A DNA stretch of 41,451 bases from Aquitalea palustris (GTDB lineage Bacteria > Pseudomonadota > Gammaproteobacteria > Burkholderiales > Chromobacteriaceae): the NCBI RefSeq assembly GCF_003693445.1, contig NZ_RFAR01000033.1, forward strand, positions 1-41,451. Direction: 5' to 3'. A program made the translations under genes and the position numbers. Of this stretch, positions 16,028 to 27,047 are shown one piece after another (position 1 is the stretch's first letter; every line of letters begins with the position of its first letter). The notes below the pieces were generated by a model. It worked only from the letters and a program-made list of their open reading frames with translations. It searched no databases and was not told the DNA's origin.

Positions 16028-17062
16028 CTAGTCTTTCAGTGGCAGGCCGAAATGGGTGTAGGCCAGTGCCGTGGCCATCCGCCCACGCGGTGTGCGCTGC
16101 AGGTAGCCCTGTTGAATCAGGAAGGGTTCGATCACGTCTTCGATGGTGTCGGTGGATTCGCCAATGGCTGCGCCCACATTGTCCAGCCCGACCGGGCCAC
16201 CGCCAAATTTTTCCAGAATGGCCGCCAGCAGTTTGCGGTCCATCACATCCAGCCCGGCCGGGTCCACGTCCAGCATGGCCAGCGCCGCGTCGGCCACCTG
16301 GGCGGTGACGATGCCATCGGATTTGACTTCGGCATAATCGCGCACCCGCCGCAGCAGGCGGTTGGCAATACGCGGCGTACCCCGCGAGCGACGGGCCACT
16401 TCAAAAGCGCCGTTATCCGCCAGCGTGACATTGAGCAGGCCAGCCGAGCGGCTGACGATTTTCGTCAGCTCCTCGGCGGTGTAAAACTCCAGCCGCGCCA
16501 CGATGCCAAAACGGTCGCGCAGCGGGTTGGTCAGCATGCCGGCACGGGTGGTGGCCCCGATCAGGGTAAAGGGCGGCAGGTCGAGCTTGACCGAGCGTGC
16601 GGCTGGTCCTTCGCCGATCATGATGTCGATCTGGTAATCCTCCAGCGCCGGGTAGAGGATTTCCTCCACCACCGGGCTCAGGCGGTGGATTTCATCGATG
16701 AACAGCACATCATGCGGTTCCAGATTGGTCAGCAGCGCGGCCAGATCGCCGGCACGCTCCAGTACCGGGCCGGAAGTCTGGCGCAGGTTGACACCCATTT
16801 CACGGGCCACGATGTGGGCCAGCGTGGTCTTGCCCAGACCGGGCGGGCCGAACAGCAACACATGGTCCAGTGCCTCACCACGGCGCTTGGCCGCTTCGAT
16901 GAAGATTTCCAGCTGTTCACGCGCTTTTTTCTGGCCGACGTATTCATCCAGCAGCTTGGGCCGCAGGGCGCGTTCCAGCGCTTCTTCCTGGGTGGACAGG
17001 CTTTGCTGGGTGACGATGCGGCGCTCGGGTGCGCCGCCGATCAGGTTGTCGGTTTCAATCAT
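16028..17062 (-). CDS. ruvB: Holliday junction branch migration ATPase RuvB
   Basis: The motor of the RuvAB complex. From the ATG at 17062 the protein has 344 residues with the standard N terminus MIETDNLIG. Walker A is GPPGLGKT (72-79), Walker B FIDEIH (121-126), and GATTRAG is the sensor region. A winged helix forms the C terminus. An in-frame ATG 39 bases upstream is less likely. Unlike the common ruvAB operon, ruvA is separated from it by the divergent FMN riboswitch and ribB. Confidence 0.96.
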   Translation of the reverse strand: MIETDNLIGGAPERRIVTQQSLSTQEEALERALRPKLLDEYVGQKKAREQLEIFIEAAKRRGEALDHVLLFGPPGLGKTTLAHIVAREMGVNLRQTSGPVLERAGDLAALLTNLEPHDVLFIDEIHRLSPVVEEILYPALEDYQIDIMIGEGPAARSVKLDLPPFTLIGATTRAGMLTNPLRDRFGIVARLEFYTAEELTKIVSRSAGLLNVTLADNGAFEVARRSRGTPRIANRLLRRVRDYAEVKSDGIVTAQVADAALAMLDVDPAGLDVMDRKLLAAILEKFGGGPVGLDNVGAAIGESTDTIEDVIEPFLIQQGYLQRTPRGRMATALAYTHFGLPLKD

Positions 17063-17156
17063 GTGCCGTTGCCGTAAAGCCAAATGGTGCGATCCCGCCA
17101 TCTTACCACTGCGCTATACTGGCCGCTGGCCGACGCACATTGCGCGGCCTTGCTAC

Positions 17157-17305
17157 GTCTTCAGGGCGGGGTGCAACTCCCCACCGGCGGTATGGCCTGC
17201 ACACCAGCAGGCCGAGCCCGCGAGCGCCTTTTTCTGATGAAAAAGGGTCAGCAGATCTGGTGCGATGCCAGAGCCGACGGTGATAGTCCGGATGAAAGAA
17301 GATGA
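17157..17305 (+). promoter_or_regulatory. FMN riboswitch (RFN element)
   Basis: Conserved RFN blocks appear in order: CTTCAGGGCGGGGTG, CCCCACCGGCGGTA, AGCCCGCGAGCG, GGTCAGCAGATCTGGTG, CCAGAGCCGACGGT, ATAGTCCGGATG and GAAGATG. This is the FMN-sensing aptamer that lowers expression of riboflavin genes when FMN is high. It begins close upstream of the divergent ruvB and is followed by ribB. Confidence 0.96.
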
Positions 17306-17311
17306 CAGCAG

Positions 17312-17445
17312 CACCAGTCTGGCCAGCCCGGACTGGTGTCGACCTGTCCGGCGGCGCTGCGGGCGGTGCGGTCCATCACGGAGGATGGCCTGCCACTCGC
17401 ATGGCCTGCCCACGCTGGCGCTACATCCGTAGCGCTGGCGGCTTT
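17312..17445 (+). promoter_or_regulatory. Riboswitch expression platform and long ribB leader
   Basis: After the aptamer there is a stem CACCAGTC/GACTGGTG (17312-17338, 11-base loop) and a second stem GCGCTAC/GTAGCGC (17418-17435, loop ATCC), followed shortly by TTTT (17442-17445). The second stem could be the regulated terminator or could mask downstream sequence. The ribB start is 185 bases after the aptamer. Confidence 0.5.
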
Positions 17446-17490
17446 TCATGCCCTGAAACGTGTTTCTCAGACCTGATCGAGGACCGTTTC

Positions 17491-18147
17491 ATGCCTTACA
17501 CCCAGCCTACCCAACTTTCTTCCCTGCCCCCGCGGCTGGCCGCCGCATTGACCGCCTTGCGTCAAGGCCGGCCAGTGATTGTCAGCGATGATGACGACCG
17601 CGAAAACGAGGCCGACCTGATCCTGGCAGCCGACACCTTGAGCGTGCCAGAAATGGCACGACTGATTCGTGATGGCAGCGGCATTGTCTGCCTGTGCCTG
17701 ACCCCGGCACATGCGGCAAGGCTGCAACTGCCGCCCATGGTGCCGGACAACCGCAGCCGCTATGGCACCGCCTTTACCGTCAGCATCGAGGCGGCACACG
17801 GCGTCAGCACCGGGGTATCCGCCATCGACCGGGTCACCACCATCCGTGCAGCCATTCAGCCACAAGCGCAGGCGGCTGATCTGGCCCGCCCCGGCCATGT
17901 CTTTCCCTTGATCGCCCGGCCCGGCGGCGTACTGGAACGCCGCGGCCATACCGAAGCGGCGGTAGAGCTGGCCACGCTGGCGGGCTACAGCCCGGCAGGG
18001 GTGTTGTGCGAGCTGATGAACCCGGATGGCAGCATGATGCGTGGAGCACAGCTGCAGGCCTATGCCGCCTTGCATCAGCTGCCGATGCTGACGGTGGCAG
18101 AACTGGCACAGTGGCGGCAGCAGCAAGCCGAGGCGGTCTGCGCCTGA
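17491..18147 (+). CDS. ribB: 3,4-dihydroxy-2-butanone 4-phosphate synthase RibB
   Basis: Converts ribulose 5-phosphate into the four-carbon unit of riboflavin. It is 218 residues from the ATG at 17491, which follows GAGG at good spacing. The frame is open back into the riboswitch but that part is not coding. Signatures are [21 protein letters not shown], and the RPGHVFPL and GHTEAAVEL blocks. It is a stand-alone RibB without the RibA (GTP cyclohydrolase II) domain and is under FMN riboswitch control. Confidence 0.95.
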   Translation: MPYTQPTQLSSLPPRLAAALTALRQGRPVIVSDDDDRENEADLILAADTLSVPEMARLIRDGSGIVCLCLTPAHAARLQLPPMVPDNRSRYGTAFTVSIEAAHGVSTGVSAIDRVTTIRAAIQPQAQAADLARPGHVFPLIARPGGVLERRGHTEAAVELATLAGYSPAGVLCELMNPDGSMMRGAQLQAYAALHQLPMLTVAELAQWRQQQAEAVCA

Positions 18148-18178
18148 CGCCTGCTTTGCCCCTGGCGGCGTAACAGCA

Positions 18179-18208
18179 ACAAGGCCAGCGGCATGCCGCT
18201 GGCCTTGT
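18179..18208. terminator. Perfect 30-base palindrome between ribB and ruvA
   Basis: ACAAGGCCAGCGGCA and TGCCGCTGGCCTTGT are exact reverse complements. The site sits between converging genes and probably acts as a two-way terminator, although T tracts are weak. Confidence 0.65.
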
Positions 18209-18241
18209 ACATTGCTGATTGCCCAGAGATGGCAGCAGCCA

Positions 18242-18835
18242 CTAGCCCTTCATCAGGTTCTTCAGCGCCAGCCTTACCCCGTCGCTCACCGTCACCTCCG
18301 CCGGCAAGCCCTTGGTAGCCGCTGCGGCTTCCTTGTCGTTGTAACCCAAAGCCAAGAGCGCATTGACGATATCGCTCTTGTCGTCCGGCGTGGCGGCAAA
18401 CGGCAGGCCGCCCGGCACCGCCAGATTGCTGCCGGTGGCCAGCTTGCCACGCAACTCCAGCACCAGCCGCTCGGCAGTTTTCTTGCCGATGCCGGGTACC
18501 GAGGACAGACGCTTGAGGTCTTCACTGGCAATCGCCACCGCCAGCTCATCAGCGGTCATGCCCGACAGCACGGCCAGCGCAATCTTGGCACCAATACCGC
18601 TCACCTTGATCAGCTGGCGGAAAGTTTCCCGCTCTTCCTTGCTGGCAAAGCCATACAGCAGGTGGGCATCCTCACGCACCACCAGATGCGTGAACAGCGT
18701 AGTTTTCTGGCCCAGTGCCGGTAGCTGGTAAAAGGTGGTCATCGGCACATCCACTTCATAGCCGACACCGTTGACATCCACCACCACTTGCGGCGGCAGT
18801 TTTTCGATGAGATTGCCGCTGAGGCGTCCGATCAT
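18242..18835 (-). CDS. ruvA: Holliday junction DNA-binding protein RuvA
   Basis: RuvA holds the four-way junction for RuvB. The 197 residues start MIGRLSGNL (OB-fold domain). Two helix-hairpin-helix motifs, VSGIGAKIA and [13 protein letters not shown], and a C-terminal RuvB-binding domain (about 150-197) follow. It follows the prenyltransferase and ruvC on the same strand. Confidence 0.96.
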   Translation of the reverse strand: MIGRLSGNLIEKLPPQVVVDVNGVGYEVDVPMTTFYQLPALGQKTTLFTHLVVREDAHLLYGFASKEERETFRQLIKVSGIGAKIALAVLSGMTADELAVAIASEDLKRLSSVPGIGKKTAERLVLELRGKLATGSNLAVPGGLPFAATPDDKSDIVNALLALGYNDKEAAAATKGLPAEVTVSDGVRLALKNLMKG

Positions 18836-18865
18836 GTGGGTGATTCTCCAGAGATATACCGCCGC

Positions 18866-19813
18866 TCAACCGATGAGCAAGGCCAGGGCCAGCAGCAGGG
18901 GAAACAGATTGGCCGCCATGATGGTGGCAATGATGGCCGGGCGCAAGCGCGCCGGCTCGGCAGCATGTCGCCACAGCTGCTGCGCAGCAAACAAGGACAG
19001 CGGCAGGCTTAGCATACCCAGCAAGGCCGCAGGCGGTAATCGCGCCCGCCACACCAGCCCGGCCAGCAGGGCATAAGCCAGCAAGACCAGCACGCCGTAA
19101 ACAGCGCGAGCCCGCTGCAGTGGCAAGCGTGCCACCCAGTGCCACTTGCCGGCCTGCTGGTCTGCCGTGCGGTCGGGAAACTGGTTGATGTACAGCAGCA
19201 GGCTGGTGAGGATGGCAAAGGGCAGGCTGGCCCACAGCAAGGTGGGTTGCCAGCTCCCAGTCAGCAATACCGCCATACCCTGTGGCAGCAACAGAAAACA
19301 CAGCAACACACTCAGCTCACCCAGGCCACGGCTGTTGAGCCGCAAGGGCGGTGCCGAATAGCCCCAGCCCAGCACCACGCCGACCAGACCAATCAGCAAC
19401 AAGGGCAGGCCACGCAGACTGACCAGATACAGACCACCCAACACCACCAGACCGAACAGGCCATAGGCCAGCCCCTGCATCTGCCCGGCACTCAGCACGC
19501 CGTTCTGGATGAAGCGGCTGCCACCGGTAAAAGGAAACAGCCGTGCGGTATTGGCAGCATCCGTACCATTGTGGTGGTCGGCTACATCATTGATGACATT
19601 GACAGCAGCATGGGTGAGCAAGGCCAGCATGAGGCCCAGCAGCGCCAGCAGCCAGTTTTGCTGCAAGGCTGGCCAGCCGCTGCCGGCCACACCCAGCACG
19701 ACGCCGGCCAGGGTAATGCTGAGAAAAGCCGGCCGGGTGGCCAGCCACCAGCGCGCCGGATGATCGGCCAGCACGGCCGCGCTGGGTTCGAGACTGACAG
19801 GACTCTGCGACAT
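18866..19813 (-). CDS. UbiA/MenA-family prenyltransferase
   Basis: An integral membrane prenyltransferase of 315 residues with about eight hydrophobic segments. The first Asp-rich motif is NVINDVADHHNGTD, followed by FTGGSRFIQ; the second is NQFPDRTADQQAGK. These resemble 1,4-dihydroxy-2-naphthoate prenyltransferase (MenA) more than 4-hydroxybenzoate prenyltransferase (UbiA). Other menaquinone genes are not in view, so the aromatic acceptor is uncertain. The ATG at 19813 follows GGAG; an in-frame GTG at 19825 is less likely. It lies between ruvC and ruvA. Confidence 0.82.
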   Translation of the reverse strand: MSQSPVSLEPSAAVLADHPARWWLATRPAFLSITLAGVVLGVAGSGWPALQQNWLLALLGLMLALLTHAAVNVINDVADHHNGTDAANTARLFPFTGGSRFIQNGVLSAGQMQGLAYGLFGLVVLGGLYLVSLRGLPLLLIGLVGVVLGWGYSAPPLRLNSRGLGELSVLLCFLLLPQGMAVLLTGSWQPTLLWASLPFAILTSLLLYINQFPDRTADQQAGKWHWVARLPLQRARAVYGVLVLLAYALLAGLVWRARLPPAALLGMLSLPLSLFAAQQLWRHAAEPARLRPAIIATIMAANLFPLLLALALLIG

Positions 19814-19901
19814 GAAGCGCTCCACTTGCGAATGACCACAGCATAGCGCGAACAGCCGTTACCAGGGCCTGCGTCAGCACAAGTAAAGCAGCCAAAGGGC
19901 G

Positions 19902-22169
<2,268 letters not shown>

Positions 22170-22231
22170 GTCGGTTCGTCACGATGCTGATAGAATCGTC
22201 TGATTTTAACCTGCCCACCTGCCCACACGAT

Positions 22232-24544
22232 ATGGCTTTGTGCATGCTCAAACTGCAGCCCACGAGAATGACCCTGGCCCTGGCAGCCGCTTTTTCGGTT
22301 TCTGCCGCCCAGGCTGATGATATTGCGCCGCAGGCGCTTACCACGGTGCCCGCCGCCCAAGGCCAGACCCACGTCACGGCCGACCACATGGACGGGCAGA
22401 TGCAGGACAAGCTCAAGGCCAACGGCGATGTGGTTGTCATCCGTGACAACCAGACCCTGGAAGCCGACTGGCTGGACTATTACCAGCAGCAAAACCGCGT
22501 CAAGGCCGGCGATCACTTCCGCCTGACACGCGAGAAGGACGTCGTCACCGGTACCACCCTGGATTACTGGATGGACGAGCATACCGGCTCCGCCCAGCAA
22601 CCTTCCTTCCAGATGGGCAGTCCGGACACCCAGAACAAACCGGGTGGCAGCAAGCGCAGCCTGGCCAAAGCCGGCATTGCCTTTCGCGGCGATGGCAGCG
22701 AGGTACAATTCACCGGGCCAGATCAGTACCGCCTGATCAACAGCAAGGTCAATTCCTGCGTGGTGGGCGATGATTCCTGGTATCTGAAATCCTCCACGCT
22801 GGACCTGAACTACACCACCAATATCGGTGTGGCACGCAATGCCCGGCTGGAATTCCAGGGCGTGCCGATTCTCTACACCCCATGGATCGACTTCCCGCTG
22901 GATGGCAGCCGCAAATCCGGCCTGCTGGCGCCGACCTTCCGCTCTGGCAGCAGTGGCTTCGACCTGGCACTGCCCTACTACTGGAATATCGCCCCCAATT
23001 ACGACGCCACCATCACGCCGCACATCAATCTCAAGCACGGCACAATGCTGGCTGGCGAGTTCCGCTATCTGGAGCCGGATTTTTCCGGCAGCATCTATAC
23101 CGAGCAGCTGCGCAATGACAAGCTGACCAATACCGACCGCTATGCCTGGTACGCCACGCACAAGCAAACGGTGATACCGGGTCTGACCTTCGGCTACGAC
23201 TACAACTACGTTTCCGATGTCAATTACTTCACCGACTTCGGCGACCGCACCCTGACAGCCACCAACGTCAACCTGCTGCGCCAGGCCTGGGTCAACTACA
23301 CCACCAGCTGGCAGGGTGGTAGCGTCAATACCATGCTGCGCGCCCAGCGCTACCAGACGCTGGAAGACCCGATCATCCCGGCCGACCAGCCCTATGCCCG
23401 CTTGCCGCAGATTACCCTGAACGCCAACCAGAAGCTGCCGGACGGTTTCAGCTTCAATTTGCAGGGCGATCTCACCCGCTTCTCGCACCCCACGCTGCAG
23501 ACCGGTGACCGCTTTGTCGCCTACCCCAGCGTGAGCTGGGCGTTCGAGCGCAGCTGGGGCTTCATCAAGCCGAAATTCGGCGTCAACTACACCAGCTATT
23601 CACTGAATGCACTGGGTAGCGATACCACCCCGGGCAGCAACATCACCCGTACCCTGCCGATTTTCAGTACCGACTCCGGCCTGTACTTCGAGCGCGATGC
23701 CAGTTTCCATGGCAGCGATTATGTGGAAACCCTGGAACCACGGCTGTTTTACGTTTACATCCCGGCCAAGGACCAGAGCAATATTCCCAACTTCGACAGC
23801 TCGGAAAACGACTTCAACTTTGCCCAGCTGTTCTCGGAAAACCGCTTCTCCGGCTGGGACCGCATCAATGCGGCCAACCAGCTGACTGCGGCGCTGACCA
23901 GCCGGCTGATCAGCAGCGAAACCGGTATCGAGCGCTTGCGCGTGATGCTGGGTCAGCGCTACTACTTCAAGAACGAAGACACCTCCTTGTACGGTGACCA
24001 GATCACCCTGCAAAACAACAGCAAGGGCTTGCTGGGTAGCCTGGGTGGCGACCTGACCCGCGCCTGGCGTCTGGACAGCACCTATGAATACAACCAGGAC
24101 CTGTCCAAAACCCAGCGTTACAACCTGCAAGTACGCTACAACCCGGAGCAGGGCAAAACAGTCAGCCTGCGCTATCGCTACGGCCGCTACGAGCAGATCG
24201 GCGATACCACGCAATATGGCCCCTTGCGCCAGATCGATTTCGGTGTGCAGTGGCCCATCGCCCGCCAGTGGTATGCCGTGGCACGGGAAAACTACTCGCT
24301 GATCGACAACAAGCCGCTTGAGCATCTGCTCGGGGTGGAGTACAACGACGGCTGCTGGACCACGCGCGTCGTGCTGAAACGTGACGCTTCGCTGGCCACC
24401 ACCATTACTTCCGCCACCACACATACCGGTGTATTTTTCCAGCTGGAACTGCGCGGCCTGGGCGGTTTGGGCAGTAATCCCACTTCCGAACTGAAACTGG
24501 CGATTCCTGGCTACTCCAATATTTCCGACATCCGATCCAATTGA
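22232..24544 (+). CDS. lptD: LPS-assembly protein LptD
   Basis: The outer-membrane barrel that, with LptE, inserts lipopolysaccharide into the outer leaflet. From the ATG at 22232 it has 770 residues; 22244 is an alternative start, and an ATG at 22184 is too far upstream. It has a signal peptide ending SAAQA, an OstA/LptA-like jellyroll domain (about 45-150) and a long beta-barrel. Only two cysteines are present in the mature protein, in NSCVVG and DGCWTT. They correspond to E. coli Cys173 and one of the Cys724/725 pair, so a single interdomain disulfide is expected instead of two. Confidence 0.95.
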   Translation: MALCMLKLQPTRMTLALAAAFSVSAAQADDIAPQALTTVPAAQGQTHVTADHMDGQMQDKLKANGDVVVIRDNQTLEADWLDYYQQQNRVKAGDHFRLTREKDVVTGTTLDYWMDEHTGSAQQPSFQMGSPDTQNKPGGSKRSLAKAGIAFRGDGSEVQFTGPDQYRLINSKVNSCVVGDDSWYLKSSTLDLNYTTNIGVARNARLEFQGVPILYTPWIDFPLDGSRKSGLLAPTFRSGSSGFDLALPYYWNIAPNYDATITPHINLKHGTMLAGEFRYLEPDFSGSIYTEQLRNDKLTNTDRYAWYATHKQTVIPGLTFGYDYNYVSDVNYFTDFGDRTLTATNVNLLRQAWVNYTTSWQGGSVNTMLRAQRYQTLEDPIIPADQPYARLPQITLNANQKLPDGFSFNLQGDLTRFSHPTLQTGDRFVAYPSVSWAFERSWGFIKPKFGVNYTSYSLNALGSDTTPGSNITRTLPIFSTDSGLYFERDASFHGSDYVETLEPRLFYVYIPAKDQSNIPNFDSSENDFNFAQLFSENRFSGWDRINAANQLTAALTSRLISSETGIERLRVMLGQRYYFKNEDTSLYGDQITLQNNSKGLLGSLGGDLTRAWRLDSTYEYNQDLSKTQRYNLQVRYNPEQGKTVSLRYRYGRYEQIGDTTQYGPLRQIDFGVQWPIARQWYAVARENYSLIDNKPLEHLLGVEYNDGCWTTRVVLKRDASLATTITSATTHTGVFFQLELRGLGGLGSNPTSELKLAIPGYSNISDIRSN

Positions 24545-24546
24545 CC

Positions 24547-25836
24547 ATGAAAAAAACCCTGCTTGCCCTGTTGATCGCAACCATTGTCCAGACGACCCAT
24601 GCGGCGCCGGCGTCCCCGGTCAACGAGCTGGATCGCATCGTGGCCGTGGTCAACAAGACCGTCATCACCAATATCGATCTGCAAAACCGCATCGATGCCA
24701 CCATCCAGCAGCTCAAGGGCCAGAACGTCACTCCGCCCGCGCGCGACATCCTGGCACACCAGGTGCTGGAGCAGATGATTACCGAACAAGTGCAAATGGA
24801 GTACGCCAGCAGCAATGGCATGCGCGTGGACGAGCACGACCTGGACCAGGCCATTGCTGATCTGGCCAAGCAGAACAAGCTGGATGTCAAAGGCCTGCAG
24901 GCACAGCTGGCCAAGGAAGGGGTGCCCTTCGCCCGCTTCCGCGAAGAAATCCGTCGCGAAATCGTGCTGGCACGCCTGAAGAACAATGAAATCGGCTCGC
25001 GCATCAATGTCACCGACAGCGAAGTGGACCAGGTACTGAAAAGCGCACAGAGCGCCAATCGCAGCGAATACCACCTGGCCACCATCCTGATCAGCACCCC
25101 CGAGCGTGCCGATGCCAAACAGCTGGACAACCTGTCGGCCAAGGCCAACAAGGCACTGGGCGAGCTGAACGACAAGCAGCCCTTTGCCAAGGTAGCCGCC
25201 AGTTACTCCGACGCCCCCAACGGCATCAAGGGGGGTGATCTGGGCTGGCGTCCGGCGGCCACGCTGCCGCTGGAGTTCGTCTCCATGCTGGATCAGCTGA
25301 ATCCTGGTCAGCACACCGGCGTCATCCGCACCGCTCAGGGCTTCATGATTTTCCAGCTGATTGAAAAGCGTAGCGGTAACCAGCCCATGGTGGTGGAGCA
25401 ATACCACACCTCGCACATCCTGATCCGCACCAACGAGGCCGTATCAGAGGCTGATGCCAAAAACCGCATCCTGCAGATTCGCGACCGCATCCTGCGTGGC
25501 GCCAAATTCTCCGAAATGGCCAAGCTTTATTCCGAAGACGGCAGCAATGTCAAAGGTGGCGATCTGGGCTGGGTGAACAAGGGCGACATGGTGCCGGAAT
25601 TTGAAAAAGCCATGCTGGCCCTGCCGGTAGGCACGGTGTCCGAACCGGTACGCAGCCCCTTCGGCTGGCATTTGATTCTGGTGGAAGCCAAACGCAATCA
25701 GGATGTCTCGGCCGACCGCGAACGCCAGACCATCAAACAGCAACTGCGCCTGCGCAAGCTCGACCAGGCATATCTGGACTGGGTACGCCAGCTGCGCGAT
25801 TCCGCCTTTGTTGAAGAACGCCTGGACGACAAGTAA
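24547..25836 (+). CDS. surA: Periplasmic peptidyl-prolyl isomerase and chaperone SurA
   Basis: Chaperone for outer-membrane proteins, LptD included. It is 429 residues with signal peptide MKKTLLALLIATIVQTTHA, an N-terminal SurA domain, then two parvulin domains (about 170-275 and 285-385) with repeated GGDLGW motifs. The ATG at 24547 is two bases after the lptD stop; a TTG at 24541 overlaps it. Its place between lptD and pdxA is the classic order. Confidence 0.96.
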   Translation: MKKTLLALLIATIVQTTHAAPASPVNELDRIVAVVNKTVITNIDLQNRIDATIQQLKGQNVTPPARDILAHQVLEQMITEQVQMEYASSNGMRVDEHDLDQAIADLAKQNKLDVKGLQAQLAKEGVPFARFREEIRREIVLARLKNNEIGSRINVTDSEVDQVLKSAQSANRSEYHLATILISTPERADAKQLDNLSAKANKALGELNDKQPFAKVAASYSDAPNGIKGGDLGWRPAATLPLEFVSMLDQLNPGQHTGVIRTAQGFMIFQLIEKRSGNQPMVVEQYHTSHILIRTNEAVSEADAKNRILQIRDRILRGAKFSEMAKLYSEDGSNVKGGDLGWVNKGDMVPEFEKAMLALPVGTVSEPVRSPFGWHLILVEAKRNQDVSADRERQTIKQQLRLRKLDQAYLDWVRQLRDSAFVEERLDDK

Positions 25837-25839
25837 GCC

Positions 25840-26829
25840 ATGACTGCGCCCCGCCCCCTGCTGGCCGTCACCGCTGGCGAGCCAGCCGGCATCGGCCCGG
25901 ATCTGGTCCTGCAACTGGCAGACCACAGCGACGGCGCCCGGCGGGTCATCATTGCCGACCTGTCACTCTTGCAGCAAAGGGCGGCGCAGCTGGGCTTGAC
26001 CGCCCTGCGCTTTCAGCCCTACCAGACAGGGCAGGCGGCGGCTCCGGCCGGCGTACTGGAGGTGCTGCATGTGCCACTGGCCGCAGCGGTCACCCCCGGC
26101 CAGCTGGATCCGGCCAATGCCCGCTACGTGCTGAACACCCTGGATGTGGCGATAGCCGGCTGTCTGTCCGGCGAGTTTGCCGCCATGGTCACCGCACCGG
26201 TGCACAAGGGGGTGATCAACGATGCCGGCGTGCCCTTCAGCGGACATACCGAATACTTGGCCGAGCACACCGGCACGCCGCGCGTGGTGATGATGCTGGC
26301 CGGTGCCGGCATGCGGGTGGCGCTGGTCACCACCCATCTGCCGTTACGTGCCGTGGCGGACGCCATCACCAAAGCGGAGCTGGAAGCCGTCATCCGCATC
26401 CTGCATGCCGATCTGCAACAGAAATTCGGTCTGCCGTCCCCGCGCATCCTGGTCGCTGGCCTCAACCCGCATGCCGGGGAATCCGGCCACATGGGGCGCG
26501 AGGAAATCGACGTCATCGAACCAGTATTGCAACAGTTGCGCGCCCACGGCATGCAGCTGATCGGCCCACTGCCGGCCGATACCCTGTTCAATCCCGACAA
26601 GCTGGCCCAGGCCGATGCGGTGCTGGCCATGTATCACGACCAGGGCCTGCCGGTGCTCAAATACGCCAGCTTTGGTGCCGGTATCAATATCACGCTGGGC
26701 CTGCCCATCATCCGCACCTCGGTGGATCACGGTACCGCGCTGGACCTGGCCGGCAGCGGTCGCGCCGACCCCGGCAGCCTGTTCGAGGCCGTCAAGCTCG
26801 CCGAGCAACTGGCACAGAACCGGCAATAA
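25840..26829 (+). CDS. pdxA: 4-hydroxythreonine-4-phosphate dehydrogenase PdxA
   Basis: NAD-dependent enzyme of vitamin B6 synthesis. The 329 residues carry [10 protein letters not shown] at the N terminus, metal-binding histidines in [15 protein letters not shown] and MYHDQG, and [16 protein letters not shown] near the end. It starts 3 bases after surA. In enterics rsmA and apaH follow; here a terminator ends the unit, so those genes are elsewhere. Confidence 0.96.
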   Translation: MTAPRPLLAVTAGEPAGIGPDLVLQLADHSDGARRVIIADLSLLQQRAAQLGLTALRFQPYQTGQAAAPAGVLEVLHVPLAAAVTPGQLDPANARYVLNTLDVAIAGCLSGEFAAMVTAPVHKGVINDAGVPFSGHTEYLAEHTGTPRVVMMLAGAGMRVALVTTHLPLRAVADAITKAELEAVIRILHADLQQKFGLPSPRILVAGLNPHAGESGHMGREEIDVIEPVLQQLRAHGMQLIGPLPADTLFNPDKLAQADAVLAMYHDQGLPVLKYASFGAGINITLGLPIIRTSVDHGTALDLAGSGRADPGSLFEAVKLAEQLAQNRQ

Positions 26830-26850
26830 CAGCCCATGCCGTACAACGCA

Positions 26851-26881
26851 GCCCCTGTTGATAACAGGGGCTTTTCCTTTT
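26851..26881 (+). terminator. Rho-independent terminator of lptD-surA-pdxA
   Basis: GCCCCTGTT and AACAGGGGC pair around GAT (26851-26871) and are followed by TTTTCCTTTT. Confidence 0.88.
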
Positions 26882-26996
26882 GCGGCAAGGCTTTAGCACA
26901 TCACTACCAATATTGTCCGACAACATCCAATTTACCCGGATATCTTCACGTCAAAATGAGAAAATGACGCATGCGGCATTTTTCGCAACGCAGCAA

Positions 26997-27025
26997 TTGG
27001 GCTAAACTAGCCGGTAATATATTCA
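26997..27025 (+). promoter_or_regulatory. Putative sigma-70 promoter of the flavin oxidoreductase
   Basis: TTGGGC (26997-27002), a 17-bp spacer and TATTCA (27020-27025) lie 22 bases before the ATG. An AT-rich TAATAT overlaps the -10 area. Confidence 0.35.
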
Positions 27026-27047
27026 AACAATTACTGCAGCACGGACC

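Noticed and set aside
18179-18208. Regulatory operator for ruvA or ribB
   Set aside because: The perfect palindrome lies between the 3' ends of converging genes, so a termination or RNA-end role is more likely.
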